Of a DNA stretch of 64,000 nucleotides, positions 36,609 to 49,399 are shown in pieces. How positions within the stretch are numbered: the first letter of the stretch is position 1; every line of letters begins with the position of its first letter. The position numbers were made by a program, and so were the translations under genes. A model generated the notes under the pieces. It ran no database searches. It saw nothing but the letters and a program-made list of their open reading frames with translations, and was not told the origin of the DNA. Source of the stretch: Lucifuga dentata (Eukaryota; Chordata; Actinopteri; Ophidiiformes; Bythitidae); NCBI GenBank assembly GCA_014773175.1, contig VXCM01001398.1, positions 4,454 to 68,453 of the forward strand, given 5' to 3'.

Positions 36609-39600
36609 GCATGAGGTTTATGATGAATGTACTGTATAGCTTAGAATAGTTAGTCATGTGAGCTCTATTACCCATTTTTTGACAGCTGTGTGGTGGCATG
36701 TGTGGCCTTGTGTGACCTAAGACCTCTGTCTATTAAATTTTTGCCTGTTCATATTCATATTCATATTCATGTGATTAGCAATTGTTTTGGCCTGAAAGAC
36801 AAACTCTTGAGCCACGTGGTATAGTAAGTTTTAACACATATCACCTGTCCCTGGTTGATCTTATGATCAAAAAGGGGGAAAACAATAGAAAAACATGTGT
36901 TCATAACGTAATGTTCTGAGATGAGGACATGTGCATAGAAACTGTATCAAACGATGTTTCAAGATGTGTACTTCAGCAGTGTACTGGATCAAGGTTCATC
37001 AGATTCATCATGCAGCTGCAGTTCATCCAACTGCCCATCCAATTCTCATGCTGCTCCCTCCACTTGTTTTCTTATTTGTAGAATAATAATTTTTCCTCAT
37101 TGTGTTTGATTTGACACATCATCTTATCATATTGCTATAAAACTTGATGCTGCAAGACAACTTTTTGTAGAATGCTGGGTACATCCCTGTGTGTTCTTTA
37201 CTTCTATCTTCAATTGAGCTCTGATTAAATCACTCATAGAAGATGTGAATCGTTGTCAAGACTCCTTTTACTCTGCAACAAACACTAATATTCAAGATCA
37301 AAGTCACACATGCTGCATGAACAGACATTGTTCTATCTAAATACATTTATTCCAACATGTTTTGCTTGAGACCCATATTATGTAATAACTGCTAATGCTA
37401 ATTACAGTTTTTGTTCTTATGGGATCATATATTCTATGCCAAGCTTATATTTACTCTATATATGTATCCACAATGATTGCAACTTATGATTACAATGTAA
37501 GTTTTGTATTTTAGAAGAGTTAAAGTGCAATTAGGCTTTTATCCTCACATGAGGTTTATGATGAATGTACTGTATAGCTTAGAATAGTTAGTCATGTGAG
37601 CTCTATTACCCATTTTTTGACAGCTGTCTGGTGGCATGTGTGGCCTTGTGTGACCTAAGACCTCTGTCTATTAAATTTTTGCCTGTTCATATTCATATTC
37701 ATATTCATGTGATTAGCAATTGTTTTGGCCTGAAAGACAAACTCTTGAGCCACGTGGTATAGTAAGTTTTAACACATATCACCTGTCCCTGGTTGATCTT
37801 ATGATCAAAAAGGGGGAAAACAATAGAAAAACATGTGTTCATAACGTAATGTTCTGAGATGAGGACATGTGCATAGAAACTGTATCAAACGATGTTTCAA
37901 GATGTGTACTTCAGCAGTGTACTGGATCAAGGTTCATCAGATTCATCATGCAGCTGCAGTTCATCCAACTGCCCATCCAATTCTCATGCTGCTCCCTCCA
38001 CTTGTTTTCTTATTTGTAGAATAATAATTTTTCCTCATTGTGTTTGATTTGACACATCATCTTATCATATTGCTATAAAACTTGATGCTGCAAGACAACT
38101 TTTTGTAGAATGCTGGGTACATCCCTGTGTGTTCTTTACTTCTATCTTCAATTGAGCTCTGATTAAATCACTCATAGAAGATGTGAATCGTTGTCAAGAC
38201 TCCTTTTACTCTGCAACAAACACTAATATTCAAGATCAAAGTCACACATGCTGCATGAACAGACATTGTTCTATCTAAATACATTTATTCCAACATGTTT
38301 TGCTTGAGACCCATATTATGTAATAACTGCTAATGCTAATTACAGTTTTTGTTCTTATGGGATCATATATTCTATGCCAAGCTTATATTTACTCTATATA
38401 TGTATCCACAATGATTGCAACTTATGATTACAATGTAAGTTTTGTATTTTAGAAGAGTTAAAGTGCAATTAGGCTTTTATCCTCACATGAGGTTTATGAT
38501 GAATGTACTGTATAGCTTAGAATAGTTAGTCATGTGAGCTCTATTACCCATTTCTCGATAACTGTGTGTGTGTCATGTTTGGCCTTGTGTGACCTAAGAC
38601 CTCTGTCTATTAAATTTTTACCTATTCATATTCTGTGACTGGCCATTGTTTTGGCCTGAAAGACAAACTCTTGGGCCAAATGGGGGAGAAAGTTTTAACA
38701 CCTGTCCCTGGTTGATCTTGTGATCAAAAAGGGGGAAAACACTATAAAAACGTGTTCATAACGTAATGTTCTGAGATGAGGACATGTGCATAGAAACTGT
38801 ATCAAACGATGTTTCAAGATGTGTACTTCAGCAGTGTACTGGATCAAGGTTCATCAGATTCATCATGCAGCTGCAGTTCATCCAACTGCCCATCCAATTC
38901 TCATGCTGCTCCCTCCACTTGTTTTCTTATTTGTAGAATAATAATTTTTCCTCATTGTGTTTGATTTGACACATCATCTTATCATATTGCTATAAAACTT
39001 GATGCTGCAAGACAACTTTTTGTAGAATGCTGGGTACATCCCTGTGTGTTCTTTACTTCTATCTTCAATTGAGCTCTGATTAAATCACTCATAGAAGATG
39101 TGAATCGTTGTCAAGACTCCTTTTACTCTGCAACAAACACTAATATTCAAGATCAAAGTCACACATGCTGCATGAACAGACATTGTTCTATCTAAATACA
39201 TTTATTCCAACATGTTTTGCTTGAGACCCATATTATGTAATAACTGCTAATGCTAATTACAGTTTTTGTTCTTATGGGATCATATATTCTATGCCAAGCT
39301 TATATTTACTCTATATATGTATCCACAATGATTGCAACTTATGATTACAATGTAAGTTTTGTATTTTAGAAGAGTTAAAGTGCAATTAGGCTTTTATCCT
39401 CACATGAGGTTTATGATGAATGTACTGTATAGCTTAGAATAGTTAGTCATGTGAGCTCTATTACCCATTTTTTGACAGCTGTGTGGTGGCATGTGTGGCC
39501 TTGTGTGACCTAAGACCTCTGTCTATTAAATTTTTGCCTGTTCATATTCATATTCATATTCATGTGATTAGCAATTGTTTTGGCCTGAAAGACAAACTCT

Positions 39601-41589
39601 TGAGCCACGTGGTATAGTAAGTTTTAACACATATCACCTGTCCCTGGTTGATCTTATGATCAAAAAGGGGGAAAACAATAGAAAAACATGTGTTCATAAC
39701 GTAATGTTCTGAGATGAGGACATGTGCATAGAAACTGTATCAAACGATGTTTCAAGATGTGTACTTCAGCAGTGTACTGGATCAAGGTTCATCAGATTCA
39801 TCATGCAGCTGCAGTTCATCCAACTGCCCATCCAATTCTCATGCTGCTCCCTCCACTTGTTTTCTTATTTGTAGAATAATAATTTTTCCTCATTGTGTTT
39901 GATTTGACACATCATCTTATCATATTGCTATAAAACTTGATGCTGCAAGACAACTTTTTGTAGAATGCTGGGTACATCCCTGTGTGTTCTTTACTTCTAT
40001 CTTCAATTGAGCTCTGATTAAATCACTCATAGAAGATGTGAATCGTTGTCAAGACTCCTTTTACTCTGCAACAAACACTAATATTCAAGATCAAAGTCAC
40101 ACATGCTGCATGAACAGACATTGTTCTATCTAAATACATTTATTCCAACATGTTTTGCTTGAGACCCATATTATGTAATAACTGCTAATGCTAATTACAG
40201 TTTTTGTTCTTATGGGATCATATATTCTATGCCAAGCTTATATTTACTCTATATATGTATCCACAATGATTGCAACTTATGATTACAATGTAAGTTTTGT
40301 ATTTTAGAAGAGTTAAAGTGCAATTAGGCTTTTATCCTCACATGAGGTTTATGATGAATGTACTGTATAGCTTAGAATAGTTAGTCATGTGAGCTCTATT
40401 ACCCATTTCTCGATAACTGTGTGTGTGTCATGTTTGGCCTTGTGTGACCTAAGACCTCTGTCTATTAAATTTTTACCTATTCATATTCTGTGACTGGCCA
40501 TTGTTTTGGCCTGAAAGACAAACTCTTGGGCCAAATGGGGGAGAAAGTTTTAACACCTGTCCCTGGTTGATCTTGTGATCAAAAAGGGGGAAAACACTAT
40601 AAAAACGTGTTCATAACGTAATGTTCTGAGATGAGGACATGTGCATAGAAACTGTATCAAACGATGTTTCAAGATGTGTACTTCAGCAGTGTACTGGATC
40701 AAGGTTCATCAGATTCATCATGCAGCTGCAGTTCATCCAACTGCCCATCCAATTCTCATGCTGCTCCCTCCACTTGTTTTCTTATTTGTAGAATAATAAT
40801 TTTTCCTCATTGTGTTTGATTTGACACATCATCTTATCATATTGCTATAAAACTTGATGCTGCAAGACAACTTTTTGTAGAATGCTGGGTACATCCCTGT
40901 GTGTTCTTTACTTCTATCTTCAATTGAGCTCTGATTAAATCACTCATAGAAGATGTGAATCGTTGTCAAGACTCCTTTTACTCTGCAACAAACACTAATA
41001 TTCAAGATCAAAGTCACACATGCTGCATGAACAGACATTGTTCTATCTAAATACATTTATTCCAACATGTTTTGCTTGAGACCCATATTATGTAATAACT
41101 GCTAATGCTAATTACAGTTTTTGTTCTTATGGGATCATATATTCTATGCCAAGCTTATATTTACTCTATATATGTATCCACAATGATTGCAACTTATGAT
41201 TACAATGTAAGTTTTGTATTTTAGAAGAGTTAAAGTGCAATTAGGCTTTTATCCTCACATGAGGTTTATGATGAATGTACTGTATAGCTTAGAATAGTTA
41301 GTCATGTGAGCTCTATTACCCATTTCTCGATAACTGTGTGTGTGTCATGTTTGGCCTTGTGTGACCTAAGACCTCTGTCTATTAAATTTTTACCTATTCA
41401 TATTCTGTGACTGGCCATTGTTTTGGCCTGAAAGACAAACTCTTGGGCCAAATGGGGGAGAAAGTTTTAACACCTGTCCCTGGTTGATCTTGTGATCAAA
41501 AAGGGGGAAAACACTATAAAAACGTGTTCATAACGTAATGTTCTGAGATGAGGACATGTGCATAGAAACTGTATCAAACGATGTTTCAA
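36609..41589 (+). repeat. Tandem array of perforin promoter/exon-1 units (938/917 bp)
   Basis: Unit starts ('cattgttctatctaaa') are at 37326, 38264, 39181, 40119 and 41036, giving spacings 938, 917, 938 and 917. Two unit types alternate, recognised by 'ttttttgacagctgt' or 'tttctcgataactgt', so the higher-order period is 1,855 bp. Each unit joins perforin 3'-flank sequence to a perforin promoter with TATA boxes at 37136, 38074, 38991, 39929 and 40846, followed by the exon 1 body. All five cut off at 'gctgcatgaacagaca', just before the splice donor. The units look almost identical; one difference is C/G near 37620 versus 39475. Copy number may be affected by assembly. Confidence 0.9.
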
Positions 41590-41963
41590 GATCTGTACCA
41601 TAGCACAGTGTACTGGGTCAAGGATGACCTTTTCAGATTTATCATGCAGTTCATCCTATTTCCCATCCGATTCTCACACTACCCCCTCCACTTGTTCTCT
41701 TGTTTGTAGAACAATACTTTATGTCACTGTGTTTGATTTGACACATCATCTTATCATATTGATATAAAACTCGATGCTGGAAGACAACTTTTTGTAGAAT
41801 GCTGGATACATCCCTGTGTGTTCTTTACTTCTACCCTCAATTGATCTCTGATTAAGTCACTCATAGAAGACGCGCATCATTGTCAAGAACTCCTTTTATT
41901 CTGCAATAAACACTAGAATTCAAGATCAAATTCAAACATGCTGCATGAACAGACAAGATAAAG
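41470..41963 (+). promoter_or_regulatory. Promoter and non-coding exon 1 of perforin E
   Basis: Follows the array directly. It has GGGTCA, 4 bases, TGACCT (41615-41630), TATA box tataaaa (41763-41769) and an exon 1 ending at 41963 before donor gtatgt. A short deletion removes the CAGCTG E-box present in the other copies ('atcatgcagttcatcc'). Confidence 0.6.
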
Positions 41964-42614
41964 GTATGTATCCTGATTTGCTTGTCCACTTCCTCACCAC
42001 ATAACCTTCTGTGGCTATTTAACATGAGGTTAATCTTGAGTTACTTTGACTTTGGAAGGAACTGCTCATTTATGTTTGCATATGGAATTCTGTAGTTACA
42101 GTGATGTTGCACAAAATTCTGGACCCTATGCATACTGCATGCAGTCTCTATGATCCAATCGATCAATAATATCATCTTTGTATGACTTCTCAACATACCA
42201 CCTAATGACTGTCTCACACACACATGCGCACACGTATTATAACATCTAATAACAGACAGATTGGTGTATTACTTGTGAAAAAATGTACAAACATATTGGG
42301 AAAATGTGAAATCTTGCAATGTCAAGAGGTCATTTTAAAATTTTCTGATATGCCCCTGAATCCGAATCAGCAGCAAATTTGATGGATTCCTCCCTGGCCC
42401 ATGCACCATCCTTCCAACAAGTTTCTCCTGATACAGTTCAGAACAAATTAACAAACCGTTAGTTAGAAAGACTACATTCACATTACACTCTGAAGTGGCC
42501 CAGATCCGATTTTTTTTTTTTTTTTGCCTCCATGTGACTCAGATCTGATTTTTTCAAGGCAGTGTGAGCAACCCAGATCTGATTTTTTTTTTCATATCAG
42601 AAATGGGCCACTTG

Positions 42615-44734
42615 AGCTATGTTTACATTACAGGCCTTAATGCTCAAATCCATTTTTTTTTTTTTTTTTTNTTTTTTTTTTTTTTTTTGATCAGATCCGA
42701 TCTTTTTGTGTTGATTGTTCACATTCACGTTTGTAAGTGACCTGTATCCGACTCGAGTGTGAACACGTTTAAGTCCTAAACTTCCATGAATGCGCAGATG
42801 TAACTAAAATGTGAGCCGCACGGTACAATAACAACAATAACTGCAACAGTAAGGTGGATGGCGTATTTTCATGCACATTGTTTCGTATACTGTATAACAT
42901 GATGTCTTCAATGTGCTGAAAATAACAAACCAGTTTTACAAGCAGAGTAATAATAATCACAGTAATTTTACTAGTTGACTGTGAGCTACTGGAGCTCAGG
43001 AGCTGCTGAGCTTCTGCATCAGTGTCAGTGTGTGGGTACAAGGGCGGAGCTCTGTGGTGGGACCATGATGTTCACAAGTTCACAGAAGAACAGTTCACTG
43101 AAAACTTTCTGATGTGTCCATATACATACATACATATATATACATATATATATACACACACAACAAAACTTCTTCATCTCTCCACTAAACCCCGTCACTG
43201 TTGTTGCTGTCCTCCATATTTATTTTTACCAGACTGCTATGAGGCACCGGCACTGAATGAGGACGAGATGCGATATGCACATGCGCAAAGAAGTTGTCAC
43301 AGTTCTGCATGTCTGATCAGCCACTCACCTGCCATTTCTGCCTGCCTGGTCTTCAGCTCCTCACCTCAGTTCATCAGCCTGATTCATTTCAGGTTTGGAC
43401 GCTGTCACCAATTAGCACCAATCAGGCATGGATTTAAGCCCCAGTCTCACACTCACCCTTTGCCAGATTGTTCTTAGCTATCCTCGATGCAAGACTTTCC
43501 AGCGTTTATTTGTGGACTGACATTCTGTTACCGACTCGGCCTGTCTTGGACTATCCTGCTTGTCGTTTCCCTGGAAACCACCTCTGCCTTCTGTCCCCGA
43601 CTCCGATTCCAGTCCCTGCGCCTGGGTTCCCTGTCTGTCAGTCTCTATGTAGGCGCTTTGTCCTGCCTGTCGTTCTGCTTGCTTCTGTGTTGGACTGAGA
43701 ACGCTAGTAAAGAACTTAACTTGTTAGAGTTGTACTGTGTGCTGCATTTGGGTCCAAACCCCACCCGTCACAGAAGTGAGACATTAAAAAAAAACAAAAA
43801 AAAAAACAAAACCACGAGATCTGATCTGAGCAGTCAGACAGCGGTTGCATTGCCAGAGATCAGATATGGATGAGATCTAGGATCACATATGCATGTGGCC
43901 CACATCTGATATGAAAAACGCAGATCTGAGTCACATGAAGGCAAAAAGATCAGATCTGAGCCACTTCAGCATGTAATGTGAACATAGCTTTGCATATGTG
44001 GTTCTAGATCTGATTCATATCCGATCTCTGGCTATGTGACTGCTGTCTGACCACTCAGATTGGAATTCATGTGGTTTTTTTAATGTCTCACTTCTCTGCG
44101 CATACATTGCATCCCGTCCTCATTCAGTGTTGGTGCCTCATAGCAGTCTGGTAAAAATAAATATGGAGGAGAGCAACAACAGCAACGGGGGTCAGTGCTG
44201 AGATGAAGAAGTTTTAAATTTGTTGGATATATATATGGAAACATCCAAAAGTTTTCAGTGAACTGTTCCCTCTTTGAACATCGCAGTCCTACCATAGAGC
44301 TCCACGCTCTCGTACTCATACACTGACACTGACGCAGCAGCGTAGAGGCTGAGCCCAGTCGGCTCCTGACTCCAGATTCTGGAGCTCACCATCACCACCA
44401 GTAAAATTACACTTCTCAACTCCACTTGTAAAACTGGTTTGAATGTTATTTTCAGTACGTTGAAGATTTAGTGTTATATATGAAATGACGTGCACTAAAA
44501 TACGTGACAAACTGCCATCCACCTTACAGTCACAGTTACTGTTGTTATTGTACTGTGCAGCTCACATTTTAATGACATCTGTGCATGCGTGGCAGTTTAG
44601 GACCTCAATAGTGTTCACACTGGTGTTGGATACAGGTCACATACAAATGTGAATGTGAATTATCAACACAAAAAGATCAGATCTGATTATATAAAATTGG
44701 AATTGAGCATTAAAGCCTGTAATGTGAACCTAGC
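42615..44734. mobile_element. Long foldback element in intron 1 of perforin E
   Basis: The ends agctatgtttacattacagg and (complement) ggctaggttcacattacagg start two inverted arms of about 0.7 kb (about 42615-43870, minus an inserted LTR, and about 44010-44734). The arms share landmarks such as 'ccagactgctatgaggc'. Interior and left flank contain repeated 'cagatctgatttttt' motifs. Non-coding. The N at 42671 sits in a poly-T tract of the left arm. Confidence 0.6.
43295..43772 (+). mobile_element. Solo LTR (copy 2), with GAAGT target duplication
   Basis: Runs from TGTCACAG to CCGTCACA. It is flanked by gaagt at 43290-43294 and 43773-43777 and is inserted inside the foldback element's left arm. 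The uninterrupted right arm shows the empty target. Same family as 7550-8099. Confidence 0.8.
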
Positions 44735-45061
44735 CTTCACATTAGATTTTTTGTTTGGAGAGGTGAAAACATAACCTCCTTGGTGAAAGTAAAAATTGCA
44801 GCAAAAGTAAACATCATTTAAGACTTTTTGAAGATCCTCTCAACCCGAGTTTGGCTGTTTGAATTTATTTTCATGTTATATTATATTGTTATATTCATTT
44901 TATATTTATTTTCATGTTATATTATTATATTTTCATGTTGTTATTTTCACGTTTATTATTATTAAAATGAAGAGCTTTTAATTGGCATGTGATTTGTTTG
45001 TGCAAATGAAAATATTTCTGTTTTAGGATAAATCATCAGTTTGGATCCATCAACCACCAGC

Positions 45062-48000
45062 ATGTTTCTGCTGAACATCTGTGTGTGTGTCAGCCTCATG
45101 CTGTTTCTCCCTCTGAGCACTTATCAATCATGCTCAGTCGGCACAGAAAACCAGTGTAATGATGCAGAATTTGCTCCAGGTACCAACTTAGCAGGGGAAG
45201 GATTCGACATCACCAAGATGAAACGTAAAGGGGCCTACGTGATTGACATGAAACCATGGAAAAACAAGGATGGCACATGCATTCTTTGTACCAACCCCTA
45301 CACAGAGGGCCAAATGCAGAAGATCCCCCTGTCTGTGGTGGACTGGAGACCAAATCAACTTTGCTCAATGAAAGTGTCCAGTCAACTCTACAAATCTAGT
45401 GAGTCTCTTGTCAGCTCCAGCAGCTCTTCAGTGGATAACAACTGGAAGCTCAATCTCGAATTTAAATTGGGAAAACTAAGCGGCAAGGTGATGCTTGCTG
45501 GTACTCATTCAAAACTGGCTGAATATTCCTTGGAGAAAACAAAGGATGACAAGTTCAATTTTGCAAGCCATAGCATGAAATGCGAGTACTACAGGTAAGA
45601 TGATGGATACCCAAATGAAACTTTCATCTACATTCCCTACATAAATGCAATACAACATGTTTCATGTTACTCTCTCTTGTGTTTATTTCTTGTTTTTCAT
45701 TGGAAACAGCTACCGAGTGTCCAGAAGTCCCATGTTGCACAGAGAATTCCAGGAAGCAGTGAACAAACTCCCTAAAACCTACAAACTAAAATATAAAAAA
45801 CATTATTACAATCTGATTCATGACTTTGGCACCCATTACATCACCAAGGTGAACCAATAGATCAACGACATGATTGTAACAAGCAGCTGTACACCTTAGG
45901 TGTTAAAATAGCTTCCTCCGTGTTTCCAGGTGAAGCTGGGAGGAAGTGTTGCTTCTGTGACCAGCATCAGGGAATGCCAGCTCGGCCTGCAAGGCCTCAG
46001 TATGGAGGAGGTGAAGATGTGCCTGGAAATGGAGGCATCGGCCAGCATAGGTGATTATAGCTTAAGCGCTGAAGCAAAACATTGCAAGAAAGAGCTTGAG
46101 AAGCTAGAGATCAAGACCTCTTTCTCCAGCCTCTTCAATGACAGGTAAACATATTTTTCAAAGCATACTGTATCTGTCACTTGTTCTGCACACTTCCAAT
46201 GAGTACACCTTCTAAATTATTAACACTATACTGCAAATTGTCTTGATAAATCAGAGTCCTAAAGTCACATTTTCTAAGAACAAGTGAAAAAACTGAATTG
46301 AAAAAATGTCAGTGCAGTGACATTATTTCAACTGGTTTCAAACACAAATCAACTTGGTTAAAGAACATTCTAGAGATGAATCTTTGAAAGAACAAGATAG
46401 ATACTGCCCCAGAATTTAAAAAAATAAAATTAAATAAAAAATAAAAAATACAAATAAAAAAGAAAGTTAAAAAAAAGCTTGGTTTTGGAAACAGAGATAG
46501 GGAAACAAGTTCAAATAATCTTCTCAAACCAGCAAATTTGTAGCACGGCAGGTCTTTGTTGTACATAAAATTATGCAATAAGATGCAGATTTTTATTTAT
46601 TTATTTATTTATTTTTGTACTATTTAGTTCAAACCAACTGTAATCAGTTGAATGTTAGAACTGAACTACATCATGTTTGAAATCTCCCTCCATATCCGTG
46701 ATTTAATTTTTGTCCAAACAACTGGTTTAAAGGGGACAATTTGTTATTTTCCATCATTTTATGCTGTAATTTTGGTGGGAGTATGTGTTGAATATTGTCA
46801 TCGGAGCAAGACATGCAACCAGTCAGACAAGCCCATAGGTCCTGCTCTACCCTGAAATCTTTGTTTCTGATTCGTCCTTTGCTGCCTAACACATTGATGT
46901 CAACATTTAATTTATCTGCCTACACTCCTGGTAAGACACACCCGCAAAGTACAAAGTTACTGAGCATCATCTGTGTTTCACTTCAATCTGTGGGTGTTGC
47001 TTGCTAAGGCCTGCCACAGCTGGCCAATCAAAATACATTGGGCTCGTTTGAGACTTAAAGAGACAGCACATAAAACAACCTGTTTTCACTCAATTTGAAG
47101 TGTGCTGCAGCAAGGGAGAATCTAAGGAATCGAGGTTTTATTACTCATTAAAGCATTGCAAACGTTTTAAAACAGCTGTCTAAAGAGAAATAGGAACATG
47201 AACATGGAAATCTATGTTTACTTTAGGACTTTCAAATTAATGGAAGGATTAACTCATTCACTTAAATTTATTTGACGGCTCTTGCTCAGTGGCTAGATAC
47301 CCTAAATCATTCTGTCCCGTCTCTCCACTACAGGTTCACAGAAATAAAAGGGGGCCACACCACAGAGCCAGAGCTTCTCTTCTCAGCAGACAAAGACCCA
47401 TCTGCCTACAAAACCTGGTTAAACAGTGTACCACAGAATCCGAATGTAGTCTCGTATTCTCTGAAATCCCTGCATGAGTTACTCCCTGTTGACGCCCCAG
47501 TCCGAAACCATCTGCGCGTAGCCATCAGCCATTACATCCTGGAGAGAGCACTGATAAAGAACTGCAGTCACATCTGTCAGTCTGGTATGCACAGCCACCA
47601 TCGGGATCCCTGTATTTGCCAATGCCACGATGACCCTGCCGTCAATTCAGACTGCTGCCCAATCCGCAAGGGCATGGCACGGGTCATCCTTACCGTAATA
47701 GGAGGTAATAAACTGTGGGGTGACTATGTCACTCCCACAGATGGCTACGTGAAGGTTTTCTTCAATGATATGTTGATCAGGCGTTCTCATGTCATTCTCA
47801 ACAACGACAACCCAACATGGAACATGGTTGTCAACTTGGGGGCCCAGGATTTGTCAGGAGTGAATAAACTGAAATTTGAGGTGTGGGATCAGGACTATAC
47901 CTGGGATGATGACTTGCTGGGAACATGTGTGAAAATCCTGAACACTGTACTGAAAAGAGACGTCTGCTATTTCGATCATGGTGAGTTTTCCTACAAATGG

Positions 48001-48153
48001 GAGGCAAAGTGTGCTCCAAGTCTGACTGGAGAAGCATGTATGCAATATAAAGTTTCACCCATGACTCAAAATGTGAGGGAGAAGTATGCTTCTCGTCATT
48101 CACACCCAATTCCAAAGGCCACCCTGTCTTCAATGGGTGTTTTTGTAGACTAA
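45062..48153 (+). CDS. prf1: Perforin-1-like protein, copy E (MACPF + C2)
   Basis: Coding exons are 45062-45594, 45710-45848, 45930-46144 and 47334-48153, giving 568 codons plus stop. Exon 2 begins at 45027. Signal peptide MFLLNICVCVSLMLFLP, MACPF signature YYNLIHDFGTHY, C2 motifs WGDYVTPTDGY and WDQDYTWDDDLLGT with the calcium-loop Asp retained. Intron 3 is 81 bp with a single TTAA, so it lacks the MITE. It is sister to D over exons 2-4 but has its own C-terminus (SMGVFVD). AATAAA lies at 48411-48416. Upstream sits an array of five additional promoter copies. Its 3' end lies about 1.2 kb from the convergent elastin gene. Confidence 0.9.
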
Positions 48154-48461
48154 TCGAGAGAAAATAGATTCTATACTGCTGAGAATCAGAATGTGATAGG
48201 ATGAAGATTTAATGTACCTTTTATTTTTTTTTAAAAATCACTCTTAATTTGAACAAACTTTATTAGCAGCTAAGATATAAAAAAAAAAACACATGCTTTA
48301 TAGCAGTGTATTATTTTTCTTTCTTTTTGTCGTTTTGGCATTTTAATCTGATTATTGCCATCTACATTTAAGGCATAACTAGATAACATAGACTTAACAT
48401 AAATTTCCAAAATAAAAACATTATACCTGACATGAATGTATTTAATGTGTCAATTTATTCC

Positions 48462-48509
<48 letters not shown>

Positions 48510-49399
48510 TGGTTTTTCTCTTGGGCAGTGTTGCCCCACGAGACAGGAAGTGGCAAAACTTCCTGTATACAGATGAGATTACTGATCATGCTGTTAAGAA
48601 GAACAATGTGTTCAGCTTTTGGAGTCAGAAGCTTTTATTAAGCATTATCAGACACAATTTATTGTCTCTTAACTGCAAATTAAACAAATTTAATATTTAT
48701 TTTTCAACATAAAGACAATTCTTAGCATTGGCAGAATGAGACTGACAGGTGTTGGATCAGCACAATTACAATTTTCCAGTTACAAAGACAATGAGGTTAA
48801 TAAACATTACACAAATGGAGTCAAAAACAAAACAAAAAGAAGCTTTGAAACACACATAACGGAGAGAGAAATCCACTTGATGAAGTCCAGGTCCTTTAAA
48901 TTAGCCTGGTTATAGGACAGGGAAAGAAAGGGAAGAAGAATAAGAAAACTGAAAAAAAATGATGCGTTTGATAACTTGATGACAAATATGAGAGCTGTAG
49001 AACTTAATGGCAATGCAATTCCACAATACGCTACAAAAAAAGGTTAATTTTAACACTTTTTTGTGCTGTTCTCAGACTTATTTGCTGATATACATAATCT
49101 TATTTTTATTTAGGGGTCACACACACGAACTTCAAGGAAGTTTGTGTGCGTATATATATATATATATATAAAAAGGTAATGAAAGGGTCACCTAATGCTG
49201 CAACACAATTTTCATTAACACAAACCAGTATTCACTGTATTCAAGAACATGACTTTTGAGTCAATTCTCAAATTTATATAATTCACTTTGGAAATGACAG
49301 TAAACAAACACTTTTTCAATGAGAAATCATCAGCCAAAATATTAAGTTATATGGTCTGTAAATGATGTATTGAGGTCATAATCTTTCCTTGGTTCTCAC
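48154..49399. other. Perforin E 3' flank facing elastin
   Basis: Contains the perforin 3' UTR, a (TG)n run at 48464-48503, a TA run near 49152-49170 and the shared flank also seen after A. I looked on the minus strand for a terminal elastin exon with the usual Cys pair and basic tail and found none. Confidence 0.5.

Noticed and set aside
36609..41589. Repeat array considered as a CRISPR or satellite array
   Set aside because: Units are about 0.93 kb, contiguous and derived from perforin flanks, in a vertebrate genome.
43468..43873. Two overlapping frames of 76 and 128 codons
   Set aside because: They lie inside a solo LTR, and the family copy at 7550-8099 does not conserve a clear protein.
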